Assembly: GCF_030643825.1 (NCBI RefSeq)
Contig: NZ_CP101717.1
Coordinates: 1-64,000 of the forward strand
Source: Salinispirillum sp. LH 10-3-1
Lineage (GTDB): Bacteria > Pseudomonadota > Gammaproteobacteria > Pseudomonadales > Natronospirillaceae
DNA length: 64,000 bases
Direction of reading: 5' to 3'
Below the pieces are notes generated by a model. That model was given only the letters and a program-made list of their open reading frames with translations, had not been told where the DNA came from and searched no databases. Positions within the stretch are counted from its first letter, which is position 1. Each line of letters opens with the position of its first letter. The position numbers and the translations under genes are program-made. Shown here in pieces: positions 1 to 10,500 of the stretch.

Positions 1-1440
1 ATGTTTTGGAGGCCTTTCTTGGCTCAGGGAATTTGGGATACTTGTCTTGCGGTGTTGGAAACAGAGTTGCCACCGCAACAGTACATCACGTGGATCAAAC
101 GTTTATCGACCACTGAGCATGCGGCGGGACTTAATCTAGTCGCGCCCAATCGTTTCGTCGGCGATTGGGTGCGTGACAAGTATTTGGATCGTATCGCGCA
201 ATTGGCTAAAGACGTCAGCGAGAACCCTGCTTTTCGTGTTGAAGTGCAGATAGCCCATCGTGAAGGCGTTGCCGCGCCGTCGACCTTTAATCGGTCCTCT
301 GCTACGCCGTTAGCGACTCGGCCACCGGGTCAGGATGCTATGGTTGAGGCTGGTGCGGAGAACCGCAGAGCCGCCTCCCTGGCTTCCTCTAATGTGCGAG
401 TTGAAGGTGGGTTACGACATCACAGTTTTCTAAACCCCGGGTTCACCTTTACCAGTTTTGTAGAAGGTAAAGCTAACCAGATGGCGTTGGCGGCGTCTAA
501 GCAAGTAGCTGCCAATGAAGGGGGCGGGTACAACCCACTTTTTATATACGGTGGAGTGGGTTTGGGTAAGACACACTTGATGCACGCGATTGGCAATGAA
601 GTGGTGCAACGTAATCAGAACGCGCGAGTGCTTTATATCCATTCTGAGCGCTTCGTAGCTGATATGGTCAAGGCCTTGCAACAGGGCGCTATGAACGACT
701 TCAAGCGTTTTTATCGCAGTTTGGATGCATTGCTGATCGACGACATTCAGTTTTTTTCCGGTAAGGACCGTACTCAAGAGGAGTTTTTCCATACCTTCAA
801 CGCGTTGTTGGAAGGGAACCAGCAGGTTATATTGACTTGCGACCGTTTTCCGAAAGAGATGGACGGGTTGGAAGATCGTCTGAAGAGTCGCTTTTCCTGG
901 GGGTTAACGGTCGCCGTTGAGCCGCCTGATTTGGAAACCCGGGTAGCGATCCTGAAGAAAAAAGCCGAGAAAGAGAAGGTACGATTGTCGGATGAAGCTG
1001 CGTTCTTTATTGCGCAGCGGATTCAGTCCAATGTACGCGAATTGGAAGGTGCATTGAAGCGTGTCATCGCGAACGCGCAATTTACCCGCAGTCGTATCAC
1101 GCTCGGGTTCATAAAGGACACTTTGAAGGATCTGCTCGCAGCGCAGGATAAACAAATATCCATCGATAACATTCAGCGTATGGTGGCGGAGTACTACAAT
1201 ATCAAGATCAACGACCTGCTGTCCAAACGACGCAGTCGTTCAGTCGCACGTCCGCGTCAAATGGCGATGGCGTTGGCAAAAGAACTGACATCACACAGTT
1301 TGCCGGAGATCGGTGCGGCCTTTGGTGGACGCGATCATACAACGGTATTGCATGCGTGCAGAAAGGTAAAAGAGTTGCTGGAATCTTCATCGGAACTGCG
1401 TGAAGATTATGCGAAAATACATCGGTCACTGACCAGTTAA
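1..1440 (+). CDS. dnaA: Chromosomal replication initiator protein DnaA
   Basis: DnaA binds DnaA boxes at oriC, melts the origin and helps load the replicative helicase. Visible parts: an N-terminal helicase/DiaA-interaction domain, a variable linker (about 85-145), an AAA+ domain with Walker [10 protein letters not shown] (184-192), Walker B LLIDDIQ (244-250) and sensor 1 around TCDR (279-282, where many homologues have TSDR), and the C-terminal box-binding signature [11 protein letters not shown] (442-452). The frame opens with ATG at base 1, but a strong GGAGG (8-12) sits 6 bases before an in-frame TTG at 19, giving MAQGIWDTC..., which fits family N-termini better. dnaN follows after 20 bases in the same direction. 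Identity is certain; only the start is open. Confidence 0.97.
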   Translation: MFWRPFLAQGIWDTCLAVLETELPPQQYITWIKRLSTTEHAAGLNLVAPNRFVGDWVRDKYLDRIAQLAKDVSENPAFRVEVQIAHREGVAAPSTFNRSSATPLATRPPGQDAMVEAGAENRRAASLASSNVRVEGGLRHHSFLNPGFTFTSFVEGKANQMALAASKQVAANEGGGYNPLFIYGGVGLGKTHLMHAIGNEVVQRNQNARVLYIHSERFVADMVKALQQGAMNDFKRFYRSLDALLIDDIQFFSGKDRTQEEFFHTFNALLEGNQQVILTCDRFPKEMDGLEDRLKSRFSWGLTVAVEPPDLETRVAILKKKAEKEKVRLSDEAAFFIAQRIQSNVRELEGALKRVIANAQFTRSRITLGFIKDTLKDLLAAQDKQISIDNIQRMVAEYYNIKINDLLSKRRSRSVARPRQMAMALAKELTSHSLPEIGAAFGGRDHTTVLHACRKVKELLESSSELREDYAKIHRSLTS

Positions 1441-1460
1441 CAGAATCGAGAGAAAGGACA

Positions 1461-2561
1461 ATGAACCTCAAAGTATCACGTGAAGATTTGCTGAAACCTC
1501 TGCAATTTGTGGCTGGTGTCGTTGAAAAGCGCAATACCTTGGCTATCTTGGCCAACGTGCTGTTGGAAGTAGAGGGTGACGTTCTGACCCTGACCGGTAC
1601 CGATCTGGAAGTGGAACTGGTAGCTCGGTTGCCTTTATTGGAACCCGCTGAGCATAGCGCCGTCACCTTGCCGGCCAAAAAACTGCTGGATATCTGTAAA
1701 TCCTTGCCGGCGGAATCGGTGATAGATCTGGTTCAAGATGGCGATCGCGTTATTATTAAGACTGGCCGTAGTCGTTATAACCTGGCTACCTTGCCGGCTG
1801 TTGAATTCCCCAACATTCAAACGGAAGAAGACACCGCACCGGTTACGTTACCTCAGCGTGTGCTGCGTAAGGTAATCGATTCCACCACTTTTGCCATGGC
1901 GGTGCAGGATGTCCGGTACTATTTGAACGGTATGCTGCTTGAATTAAAAGATAAGCAATTACGCTCTGTAGCGACCGACGGGCACCGGTTGGCGATGGCA
2001 TTAACCCAGTTGGAGTCTGAAGTTCCTAATGTACAGGTCATTGTGCCGCGCAAGGGTATTTTGGAGCTGCAACGTATTATTGATGACAGCGATAAGAATC
2101 TCACGTTGGAACTGACGTCGAATCACATGCGCGCGACGCTCGACCAGTTCACCTTCACCACCAAATTAGTGGACGGTAAATTCCCGGATTACGAACGTGT
2201 TATTCCGCGCGGCGGAGATAAAGAAATCGTCGCCGATAAAGAGAGTTTGAAGATGGTGTTGTCGCGCGCGTCGATTCTGTCCAACGAAAAGTACCGCGGT
2301 GTTCGTTTGGTGTTCACCGACGGGAATGTGCAGGTATTGGCGAACAACCCAGAGCAAGAAGAAGCGGAAGAAAACCTTGCCGTGGATTACCAGGGTGAGC
2401 CTTTGGAAGTCGGGTTTAATGTGACCTACTTGATCGACGTGCTTAACGCCGTTAAGGGTGATCAAATCATGATTAAAGCCTCGGATGCTAACAGCAGTGC
2501 GTTGGTGCGTGACTTCGACGACGATACAGCGGTCTACGTCATCATGCCTATGCGTTTGTAG
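1461..2561 (+). CDS. dnaN: DNA polymerase III beta subunit (sliding clamp)
   Basis: The beta clamp forms a ring-shaped dimer around DNA and tethers DNA polymerase III and many repair proteins. The 366-residue length equals the E. coli protein, the N-terminus (MNLKVSREDLLKPLQFVAGVV) is typical, and the C-terminus ends in the near-invariant MPMRL that forms part of the partner-binding pocket. An AAAGGA ribosome site precedes the ATG. It lies between dnaA and recF in the canonical order and is probably co-transcribed with dnaA. Nothing in the protein looks unusual. Confidence 0.98.
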   Translation: MNLKVSREDLLKPLQFVAGVVEKRNTLAILANVLLEVEGDVLTLTGTDLEVELVARLPLLEPAEHSAVTLPAKKLLDICKSLPAESVIDLVQDGDRVIIKTGRSRYNLATLPAVEFPNIQTEEDTAPVTLPQRVLRKVIDSTTFAMAVQDVRYYLNGMLLELKDKQLRSVATDGHRLAMALTQLESEVPNVQVIVPRKGILELQRIIDDSDKNLTLELTSNHMRATLDQFTFTTKLVDGKFPDYERVIPRGGDKEIVADKESLKMVLSRASILSNEKYRGVRLVFTDGNVQVLANNPEQEEAEENLAVDYQGEPLEVGFNVTYLIDVLNAVKGDQIMIKASDANSSALVRDFDDDTAVYVIMPMRL

Positions 2562-2581
2562 TGTTGGTTAGCGAGTCTTTG

Positions 2582-2649
2582 CCGGTGATGCTGCAGAACA
2601 CAATTGTTAGGTGTCCTGTCGTGCAGTATCACCGGAATCTTCTTCCGGT
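2582..2649 (+). promoter_or_regulatory. Mutually exclusive stem-loops between dnaN and recF
   Basis: A 14-bp stem, with one G-U pair, joins CCGGTGATGCTGCA (2582-2595) to TGCAGTATCACCGG (2622-2635). The last bases of its right arm also form the left arm of a perfect 7-bp hairpin, ACCGGAA (2631-2637) with TTCCGGT (2643-2649), which is followed by a pyrimidine-rich run. Both cannot form together. This gives the dnaN-recF leader an attenuator-like arrangement just upstream of the recF start at 2671. The pairing is read directly from sequence; a regulatory role is inferred. Confidence 0.45.
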
Positions 2650-2670
2650 CCCTTTCTGCGTTTTCTACTT

Positions 2671-3795
2671 ATGCCATTGACCAAAGTTAAGATAAACGGT
2701 TTTCGTAATCTGTCTTCCGTCAGTTGGCAGCCATCCCCTCATATAAATTTGATTACCGGTGCTAACGGTTCAGGTAAAACGTCGTTGCTGGAAGCCTTGT
2801 ACGTGTTAGGGTCAGGTAAGAGCTTTCGGGTGGCGCAGGTTAAGCCCTTGGTAACATTTAATGCCGATCGTTTTTCGCTATACGGTGAAGCCCTTTTGCC
2901 TGATCGGCATTCGATGGGTATTGAAAAACGGCTCGCGGGTGACGGCACCATTGTTATTGATGGGTCTCGCGCCGCCAGTGCGTCGGAATTGGCGTCGCTG
3001 TTGCCCATTCAACACTTTGGTTTAGACGACTTTCAGTTGTTTGAAGGCGGTCCCCGTATTCGGCGACGGTTTTTGGATTGGGGAGTGTTCCACGTGGAAC
3101 ACGAACAAGATGCTCAATTGTTTCGTCGTTTTGATCGTGCAATAAAACAACGCAATAGTGGTCTTAGATCTGGTAAAATAAGCCGCAGTGAACAACAAGT
3201 ATGGAACGCCGAGTTTCTAAAATGCGCGGAGTCCTTGGATGAAGCCCGACGGCGTTACCTGACCGCATTGATGGAAGCTTATCGTGTCCTGTGTCTCTCG
3301 TACGGTGATATGCCATACGCTGAGGCGTTGTCGATACAGTATTCGCCCGGTTGGGATCAGAAGATGTCGTTGGCGGATGCCATGCAGAGGCCTAATCTGA
3401 TCGAACGTGAACGGAAAACAGGCATTACTCAAGCAGGACCTCACCGGGCAGATTTACGCATGATGATGGAGGGTATGCCGGCGCGCGACCTGTTGTCGCG
3501 TGGGCAGATGAAGGTGTTAGGGCATTTATTGAAATTGGCGCAAATTAAGGTGCTGGTGTCCGAACGTTCGGCAGGGCGACTGCCAATATTGTTATTGGAT
3601 GATCTGGCTGCTGAATTGGATGAGGGCAACGTGGTGAAGTTGCTGTCATTGGTGAGAAACTTCGGTACACAGGTTTTTCTGACCACGCTGGATGCTAAAC
3701 AACTACCGCCTGTTCGTTTATGGGCAGAACAAACAGAATTAAAACTGTTCCACGTGGAACATGGTCAATTGACCGAACAATCGTTTCAGGAGTAA
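2671..3795 (+). CDS. recF: DNA replication and repair protein RecF
   Basis: RecF is an SMC/ABC-type ATPase that, with RecO and RecR, loads RecA at gapped DNA. Walker A GANGSGKT is at residues 30-37 of the chosen start, the LSRGQ signature lies near 270, and Walker B ILLLDDL near 306-312. The frame is open upstream to a GTG at 2611, but the protein from ATG 2671 (MPLTKVKINGFRNL) aligns with the usual RecF N-terminus; that ATG has no clear ribosome site, suggesting weak or structure-controlled translation. Two perfect parS palindromes lie inside the gene, each encoding FHVEH. The stop codon is 3 bases before gyrB. Confidence 0.95.
   Translation: MPLTKVKINGFRNLSSVSWQPSPHINLITGANGSGKTSLLEALYVLGSGKSFRVAQVKPLVTFNADRFSLYGEALLPDRHSMGIEKRLAGDGTIVIDGSRAASASELASLLPIQHFGLDDFQLFEGGPRIRRRFLDWGVFHVEHEQDAQLFRRFDRAIKQRNSGLRSGKISRSEQQVWNAEFLKCAESLDEARRRYLTALMEAYRVLCLSYGDMPYAEALSIQYSPGWDQKMSLADAMQRPNLIERERKTGITQAGPHRADLRMMMEGMPARDLLSRGQMKVLGHLLKLAQIKVLVSERSAGRLPILLLDDLAAELDEGNVVKLLSLVRNFGTQVFLTTLDAKQLPPVRLWAEQTELKLFHVEHGQLTEQSFQE
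3086..3101. promoter_or_regulatory. parS: parS centromere site 1 (inside recF)
   Basis: TGTTCCACGTGGAACA is a perfect 16-bp palindrome identical to the Pseudomonas-type parS consensus bound by chromosomal ParB. A parA-parB pair is encoded at 36.5-38.2 kb. It lies in the recF reading frame and encodes FHVEH. Confidence 0.93.
3746..3761. promoter_or_regulatory. parS: parS centromere site 2 (inside recF, 3' end)
   Basis: A second perfect copy of TGTTCCACGTGGAACA, 660 bases after the first, in the same orientation and the same codon phase (again FHVEH). Two exact 16-base palindromes within one gene make chance very unlikely. Together they would be the loading zone for ParB next to the origin. 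Confidence 0.93.
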
Positions 3796-6207
<2,412 letters not shown>

Positions 6208-6248
6208 TTCTAGGTGTTAGCGGGCGGGGTTTGATGCCGTAAAAACTA

Positions 6249-6283
6249 AAAGCCGGTCTTGTTCACAAGACCGGCTTTTTTAT
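6249..6283 (+). terminator. Intrinsic terminator after gyrB
   Basis: A 13-bp perfect stem, AAAGCCGGTCTTG with CAAGACCGGCTTT, around the loop TTCA, runs into a T tract (TTTTTTA). The matching A run on the other side means it may also work leftwards at the end of the convergent plsC gene. Confidence 0.92.
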
Positions 6284-6325
6284 TAGTGCTGGAGAACGGA
6301 GAATAGGCTTTTACTCGGCTCAATC

Positions 6326-7114
6326 TCAGTTGCCAAAGGCTTCCTGCTGCAGGGCGCTCGATGGGCTGGCCGTAACGTCGGCATCCAGTGTGCCTTGATC
6401 ACCGTGTAAACTGCGGTGAATGGTTGCCTGAAGTTGCTGGGTAACGGCCAGCGCATCACCGCTCGTAGAGGCCATTGTGGGGTGCAGAGTAACCGTGATT
6501 ACACCGGCCCGTTTGGGCTGCCACAAAGATGCGGGCCAAACCCGGCCAGCGTCAAGACTGACCGGCAACAAGGGCACATTGGCTTTTTGGGCCAGGGTGG
6601 CGGCACCCTTAGAGAATTTTCCCAATTCATCAGGATGACGGCGTGTGCCTTCCGGGAAGATCAAAACATGATGTCCGTCAGTAAGCACACGCTTACCTTG
6701 CTCTACCACCTGTACCATGGCGGATTTAGGGTTTGTGCGATCGATGGCGATGGGCTTCAGCAGGCCATACGTCCAGCCAAAAAAGGGTATTTTTAACAAC
6801 GATTTTTTGATCACCTGGCTCTGGGGGTTGATCAAGGTTTGCAGGAAGAAGGTTTCCCAAGCACTTTGATGGTTTGCGGCAATGACTACCGGCTGTTGTG
6901 GCAAGTGTTCACGCCCGACCACCTGCCACCGTATGCCCAGTACCCAACGCGCGGCGTACAGAGAGAACCAGGACCAGGTTAAGATGATGTACGGATAGCG
7001 CCAGCGCTTCGGCAGCATCCAACTGGTTAAGCCAGCGAAAATGGCCCAAAAGATGGTGAACGGGCCATAAAAAAAGAGATAAAACACAGCGGTACGAAAC
7101 CAGGCCAACCACAT
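6326..7114 (-). CDS. plsC: 1-acyl-sn-glycerol-3-phosphate acyltransferase (PlsC family)
   Basis: This membrane-bound acyltransferase transfers a fatty acyl chain to lysophosphatidic acid, or a related lysophospholipid, in phospholipid synthesis. The catalytic block NHQSAWE (81-87) is the HX4D/E motif in the E form common in this subgroup, and FPEGTRR near 155 is the glycerol-phosphate site. Hydrophobic N-terminal segments (about 8-32 and 42-60) suggest membrane anchoring. GAGGA lies 6 bases before the ATG. It is convergent with gyrB and occupies the position of Pseudomonas PA0005 (called lptA there). The gmhB gene that normally accompanies it is missing. Confidence 0.88.
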   Translation of the reverse strand: MWLAWFRTAVFYLFFYGPFTIFWAIFAGLTSWMLPKRWRYPYIILTWSWFSLYAARWVLGIRWQVVGREHLPQQPVVIAANHQSAWETFFLQTLINPQSQVIKKSLLKIPFFGWTYGLLKPIAIDRTNPKSAMVQVVEQGKRVLTDGHHVLIFPEGTRRHPDELGKFSKGAATLAQKANVPLLPVSLDAGRVWPASLWQPKRAGVITVTLHPTMASTSGDALAVTQQLQATIHRSLHGDQGTLDADVTASPSSALQQEAFGN

Positions 7115-7367
7115 ACTATATCCTCACAGGTGCAGCGTTGAGCATTTGCCCGCGACGATGCTGCTGTCGCCCACGGTGCGGCCCGAGCTTTGCTCGAATA
7201 GCATCATGTTACGGCCTCGACACCTAACTAGCCAGTAGCCATCGTTCAGCAGACTTGTGACATTGTGGCATATTTATACAGTCCACTCTCGCGTTACCGG
7301 CATACGGCCTATTCCCGAGCATAAAAAACCCGGCACTGAGCCGGCTTTCGTGCGCTTGATTCGCCGA
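7115..7367. other. 253-bp gap between plsC and glyS
   Basis: This gap sits where gmhB is found in Pseudomonas. It holds the glyS terminator at its right end and a small hairpin CGAGC-TTT-GCTCG near 7184. No gmhB remnant or other convincing coding frame was found. A leftward TATAAA near 7272 could belong to a plsC promoter, but no matching -35 element is clear. Confidence 0.5.
7323..7350 (-). terminator. Intrinsic terminator of the glyQS operon
   Basis: On the minus strand, GCCGG (7340-7344), loop and CCGGC (7330-7334) form a short GC-rich stem followed by GGTTTTTTAT. It lies just beyond the glyS stop codon. Confidence 0.75.
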
Positions 7368-9446
7368 CTACACCTGTAACAGGGAGATGTCTGCGACCTG
7401 CAGGAACAATTGCCGCACATTGGCCAGCAGAGCCAGCCTCTGCGCCCGTAGGGCAGCGTCATCTGCCATAACCATCACATCACTGAAGAACTGGTCCAGC
7501 GGGCCCTTAAGCGCGCTCAGCGCCTTTAACGCGGACTCATAGTCACCGTTACCCACCGCGGCGCCTACGTCGCCCTCTAACTGCGGTAACATACTCAGCA
7601 AGGCTTGTTCGGCAGGCTCTTGCAACAAGGCGGCGTCTAGGCGAGCGGGCAAACCATCGGTAGCCTTGCTCAGCAGGTTGGCCACCCGCTTATTGGCTTC
7701 TGCCAAACTGGCGGCCGCAGTGCTGTGTTTGAACGCGCTGACGCCCATCACGCGACGCTGAATATCCAGCGGTTCGCTGATGTTCAGGGCACGTACGGCA
7801 TAAAAGACATCGGTATCAATGTCGGCGTCCTGGTACCAAGCGCGGAAACGTTCCAATACGTAGCTCAACACATCCTGCTCGACCGTTGCACTCTCGGGCA
7901 GGTTCCCATATTGCTGACGGGATAAGGCAAGTAACTCAGCCAAATCCAGTTCCAACTCCCGCTCTACCAGGATACGCAATACACCCAGTGCGGCTCGACG
8001 CAACGCATACGGGTCTTTAGTGCCGGTCGGTTTGAGACCAATACCGAAGATCCCGGTCAAGGTATCTAGGCGGTCCGCCAACGCCACGACACAGCCTTCT
8101 AAGGTTTCTGGCAGGGCATCACCGGCAAACGCGGGGCGATACTGGTCGCGAATGACTTCCGGTACACCGGCGGCTTCGCCATCTTTTTGCGCATAATAAT
8201 AACCCGCCAACCCTTGCAGGTCGGCAAATTCAAACACCAGGTCCGTTACCAGGTCGGTTTTGGCCAGCTTGGCGCCGCGCTGGGCGACCACCGCATCGGC
8301 CCCCACGCGTTGGGCGATTAAGCCTGCCAAGGTTTCCACACGACTGGATTTTTCACGCAACGTGCCTAACTGTTTTTGGAACACGATCTGCTCCAAGCGC
8401 GGCAGGCGGTCTTCTAGTGGCGTTTTTTGATCGGTTTCCCAGAAGAACGCCGCGTCAGACAGGCGCGGGCGTATTACTTTCTCATTCCCATGGATCACTA
8501 CGCTGGGGTCTTTGCTGGCGATATTGGCGATGAAGAAAAACCGCGCTACCAGTTTCCCTGATGCATCAACCGCCGGGAAATACTTCTGGTGTTCTTGCAT
8601 AGACGACATCAAGGCTTCGGCTGGGACATCAAGGAAGCGTTCGTCGAACTGACCAGACAGCGCCACGGGCCATTCATTGAGGCTATTTACTTCGTCCAGT
8701 AAGGCATCGTCGAGCAATACCGTTACTTCATGCTGACGTGCCAATGCTAGCAAATCTTCTTCGATCTTCGCTTTACGTGCGGCAAAATCGGCCAACACAA
8801 AGCCTTTTTCCGCCAACACCTGATGGTAGTCACTGGGTTTGGTGATTGGCAACGCCACCGGTGCATGAATACGATGCCCGCGGGTCGTATTACTTGATTG
8901 CAGCCCGAACAGCGCCAGCGGTAAGACGTCTTCGCCCCATAAGGCCAGCAGCCATTTTACCGGTCGCACGAATTCATAGCGATGAGCACCCCAACGCATG
9001 CGTTTGGCGACGGGCAACTGATTCAGCGCCTGCTCGATGATGTTGGGCAGTAGGGCCGTGGTTTGCTGCCCTGGCTCGGTGCCTTCATGCACCAAGTAAT
9101 CGCCTTTGTCGGTTTTCTCAACGCCCAGTTCTGCAACGCTGATGCCACAAGACCGAGCAAAGCCTTCGGCAGCCTTTGTGGGGTTACCGTCTTTGTCGTA
9201 CGCCGCCTGCAACGCCGGTCCGCGCCGATTGAAGGTGCGGTCTGCCTGTTGTACCTGCAGCGCGGTAATCTCTATCGCTAAGCGTCGCGGTGCGGCGTAC
9301 GAGCGCACCGCTGTGTAACTGAGATCAGCCGCTGCCAGAGCTTGCACAACCTGTTGTTCAAAGGCCGCTGACAGGGTGCGTAACGACTTGGGTGGCAACT
9401 CTTCGGTGCCTAGCTCAAATAAGAAATCGCGTGTGGCTTGGCTCAT
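7368..9446 (-). CDS. glyS: Glycine--tRNA ligase beta subunit
   Basis: The beta subunit of the alpha2beta2 bacterial glycyl-tRNA synthetase recognises and binds tRNA(Gly). The N-terminus ([13 protein letters not shown]) and the 692-residue length match the family (689 in E. coli), and the C-terminal part carries the anticodon-binding region typical of GlyS. An excellent AAGGAGG (9454-9460) lies 7 bases before the ATG. The gene overlaps the end of glyQ by 4 bases, so the two subunits are translationally coupled. A terminator follows at once, so glyQS is a two-gene operon. Confidence 0.97.
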   Translation of the reverse strand: MSQATRDFLFELGTEELPPKSLRTLSAAFEQQVVQALAAADLSYTAVRSYAAPRRLAIEITALQVQQADRTFNRRGPALQAAYDKDGNPTKAAEGFARSCGISVAELGVEKTDKGDYLVHEGTEPGQQTTALLPNIIEQALNQLPVAKRMRWGAHRYEFVRPVKWLLALWGEDVLPLALFGLQSSNTTRGHRIHAPVALPITKPSDYHQVLAEKGFVLADFAARKAKIEEDLLALARQHEVTVLLDDALLDEVNSLNEWPVALSGQFDERFLDVPAEALMSSMQEHQKYFPAVDASGKLVARFFFIANIASKDPSVVIHGNEKVIRPRLSDAAFFWETDQKTPLEDRLPRLEQIVFQKQLGTLREKSSRVETLAGLIAQRVGADAVVAQRGAKLAKTDLVTDLVFEFADLQGLAGYYYAQKDGEAAGVPEVIRDQYRPAFAGDALPETLEGCVVALADRLDTLTGIFGIGLKPTGTKDPYALRRAALGVLRILVERELELDLAELLALSRQQYGNLPESATVEQDVLSYVLERFRAWYQDADIDTDVFYAVRALNISEPLDIQRRVMGVSAFKHSTAAASLAEANKRVANLLSKATDGLPARLDAALLQEPAEQALLSMLPQLEGDVGAAVGNGDYESALKALSALKGPLDQFFSDVMVMADDAALRAQRLALLANVRQLFLQVADISLLQV

Positions 9447-10390
9447 GCTTTGGCCTCCTTTTGAGCGGCTTCGGCCAGCGCGGCCTCACGCAGTGATTCG
9501 GGGGCCATCGGAAAACCAGCGGCGCGCCGTGATTCGAAATAGGCTTCGGCGACCGCGCGCGACAGGGTACGAATGCGCAATATATAAGCTTGGCGTTCGG
9601 TTACTGAGATGGCATGGCGTGCATCCAGCAAATTGAAGGTGTGTCCAGCCTTAAGAATTTGTTCATAGGCGGGCAAGGGCAGACCGGCGGCGATCAAACG
9701 CTGACTGGCGGCTTCGTGCTCTTCAAAGGCGGCAAACAGGGCCGTGGTATTGGCGTGCTCGAAGTTATAGGCTGACTGTTCTTTTTCGTTCTGCAGGTAG
9801 ACGTCACCGTAGGTGACGACGCTGCCGTCTGGGCTGCGTGTCCAAATCAGGTCGTACACGTTGTCGACTTCCTGAATGTACATCGCCAACCGCTCCAGGC
9901 CGTAAGTGATTTCGCCGGTCACCGGGAAGCATTCCAAGCCGCCTACTTGCTGGAAATAAGTAAACTGGGTCACTTCCATACCGTTGAGCCAGACTTCCCA
10001 GCCTAAGCCCCAGGCGCCCAATGTGGGGTTTTCCCAATTGTCTTCAACGAAGCGAACATCGTGAATTTCGGGATCAACGCCTAAGGCCTTCAATGAACCT
10101 AAGTAGAGTTCCTGAATGTTGTCCGGTGATGGCTTTAATACCACCTGATATTGGTAGTAGTGTTGCAGGCGGTTGGGGTTTTCACCGTAGCGACCGTCGG
10201 TGGGTCGGCGGCTGGGCTGCACATAGGCGCAGTTCCATGTCTCCGGCCCAAGGGCCCGTAAGAAAGTCGCGGGGTGTGAAGTGCCCGCACCGACTTCCAT
10301 ATCCAGTGGTTGCAGCATGACACAGCCGTGTTCGGCCCAGTATTGCTGCAAAGTCAGTATAAGTTGTTGAAACGTTGGCTTGTCAGACAC
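9443..10390 (-). CDS. glyQ: Glycine--tRNA ligase alpha subunit
   Basis: The alpha subunit holds the class II catalytic core that makes glycyl-adenylate. Diagnostic blocks include [39 protein letters not shown] and [18 protein letters not shown], all strongly conserved. Its 315 residues fit the family (about 303-315). The start is GTG at 10390, preceded by a modest GGGTGA ribosome site. A good minus-strand promoter (10472-10500) and a leader able to form alternative hairpins lie upstream. Confidence 0.97.
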   Translation of the reverse strand: MSDKPTFQQLILTLQQYWAEHGCVMLQPLDMEVGAGTSHPATFLRALGPETWNCAYVQPSRRPTDGRYGENPNRLQHYYQYQVVLKPSPDNIQELYLGSLKALGVDPEIHDVRFVEDNWENPTLGAWGLGWEVWLNGMEVTQFTYFQQVGGLECFPVTGEITYGLERLAMYIQEVDNVYDLIWTRSPDGSVVTYGDVYLQNEKEQSAYNFEHANTTALFAAFEEHEAASQRLIAAGLPLPAYEQILKAGHTFNLLDARHAISVTERQAYILRIRTLSRAVAEAYFESRRAAGFPMAPESLREAALAEAAQKEAKA

Positions 10391-10431
10391 GGGTCACCCA
10401 CAGTCATGAAATGAATTCGATGGTTCTGGCG

Positions 10432-10468
10432 GAGACCATTAGCACGGTCTCTTCCTACCAGCAGACCG
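10432..10468 (-). promoter_or_regulatory. Alternative hairpins in the glyQS leader
   Basis: In the leader RNA, CGGTCT (10463-10468) can pair with AGACCG (10445-10450). The overlapping GAGACC (10446-10451) can pair instead with GGTCTC (10432-10437). The two 6-bp stems share the middle segment and exclude each other. This is not a T-box: there is no specifier loop or T-box core. Regulatory function is inferred only. Confidence 0.35.
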
Positions 10469-10471
10469 CGC

Positions 10472-10500
10472 ATTATAAACATGGGTGGGTAGCTTGCCTA
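10472..10500 (-). promoter_or_regulatory. Sigma-70 promoter for glyQS
   Basis: Read on the minus strand: TAGGCA (4/6 to the -35 consensus), a 17-bp spacer, and a perfect TATAAT (10472-10477). It lies about 80 bases before the glyQ start and overlaps the 3' end of trkH, so glyQS can be transcribed independently of trkAH. Confidence 0.65.

Noticed and set aside
430-792. Minus-strand open frame of 120 codons inside dnaA
   Set aside because: It is entirely antisense to the AAA+ domain coding region, has no family resemblance and no clear ribosome site. Many similar antisense frames occur in the window because of codon bias and were left out.
10391-10471. T-box riboswitch upstream of glyQS
   Set aside because: There is no T-box core (TGGNACC), no stem I specifier loop and no terminator/antiterminator pair; only short alternative hairpins are present.
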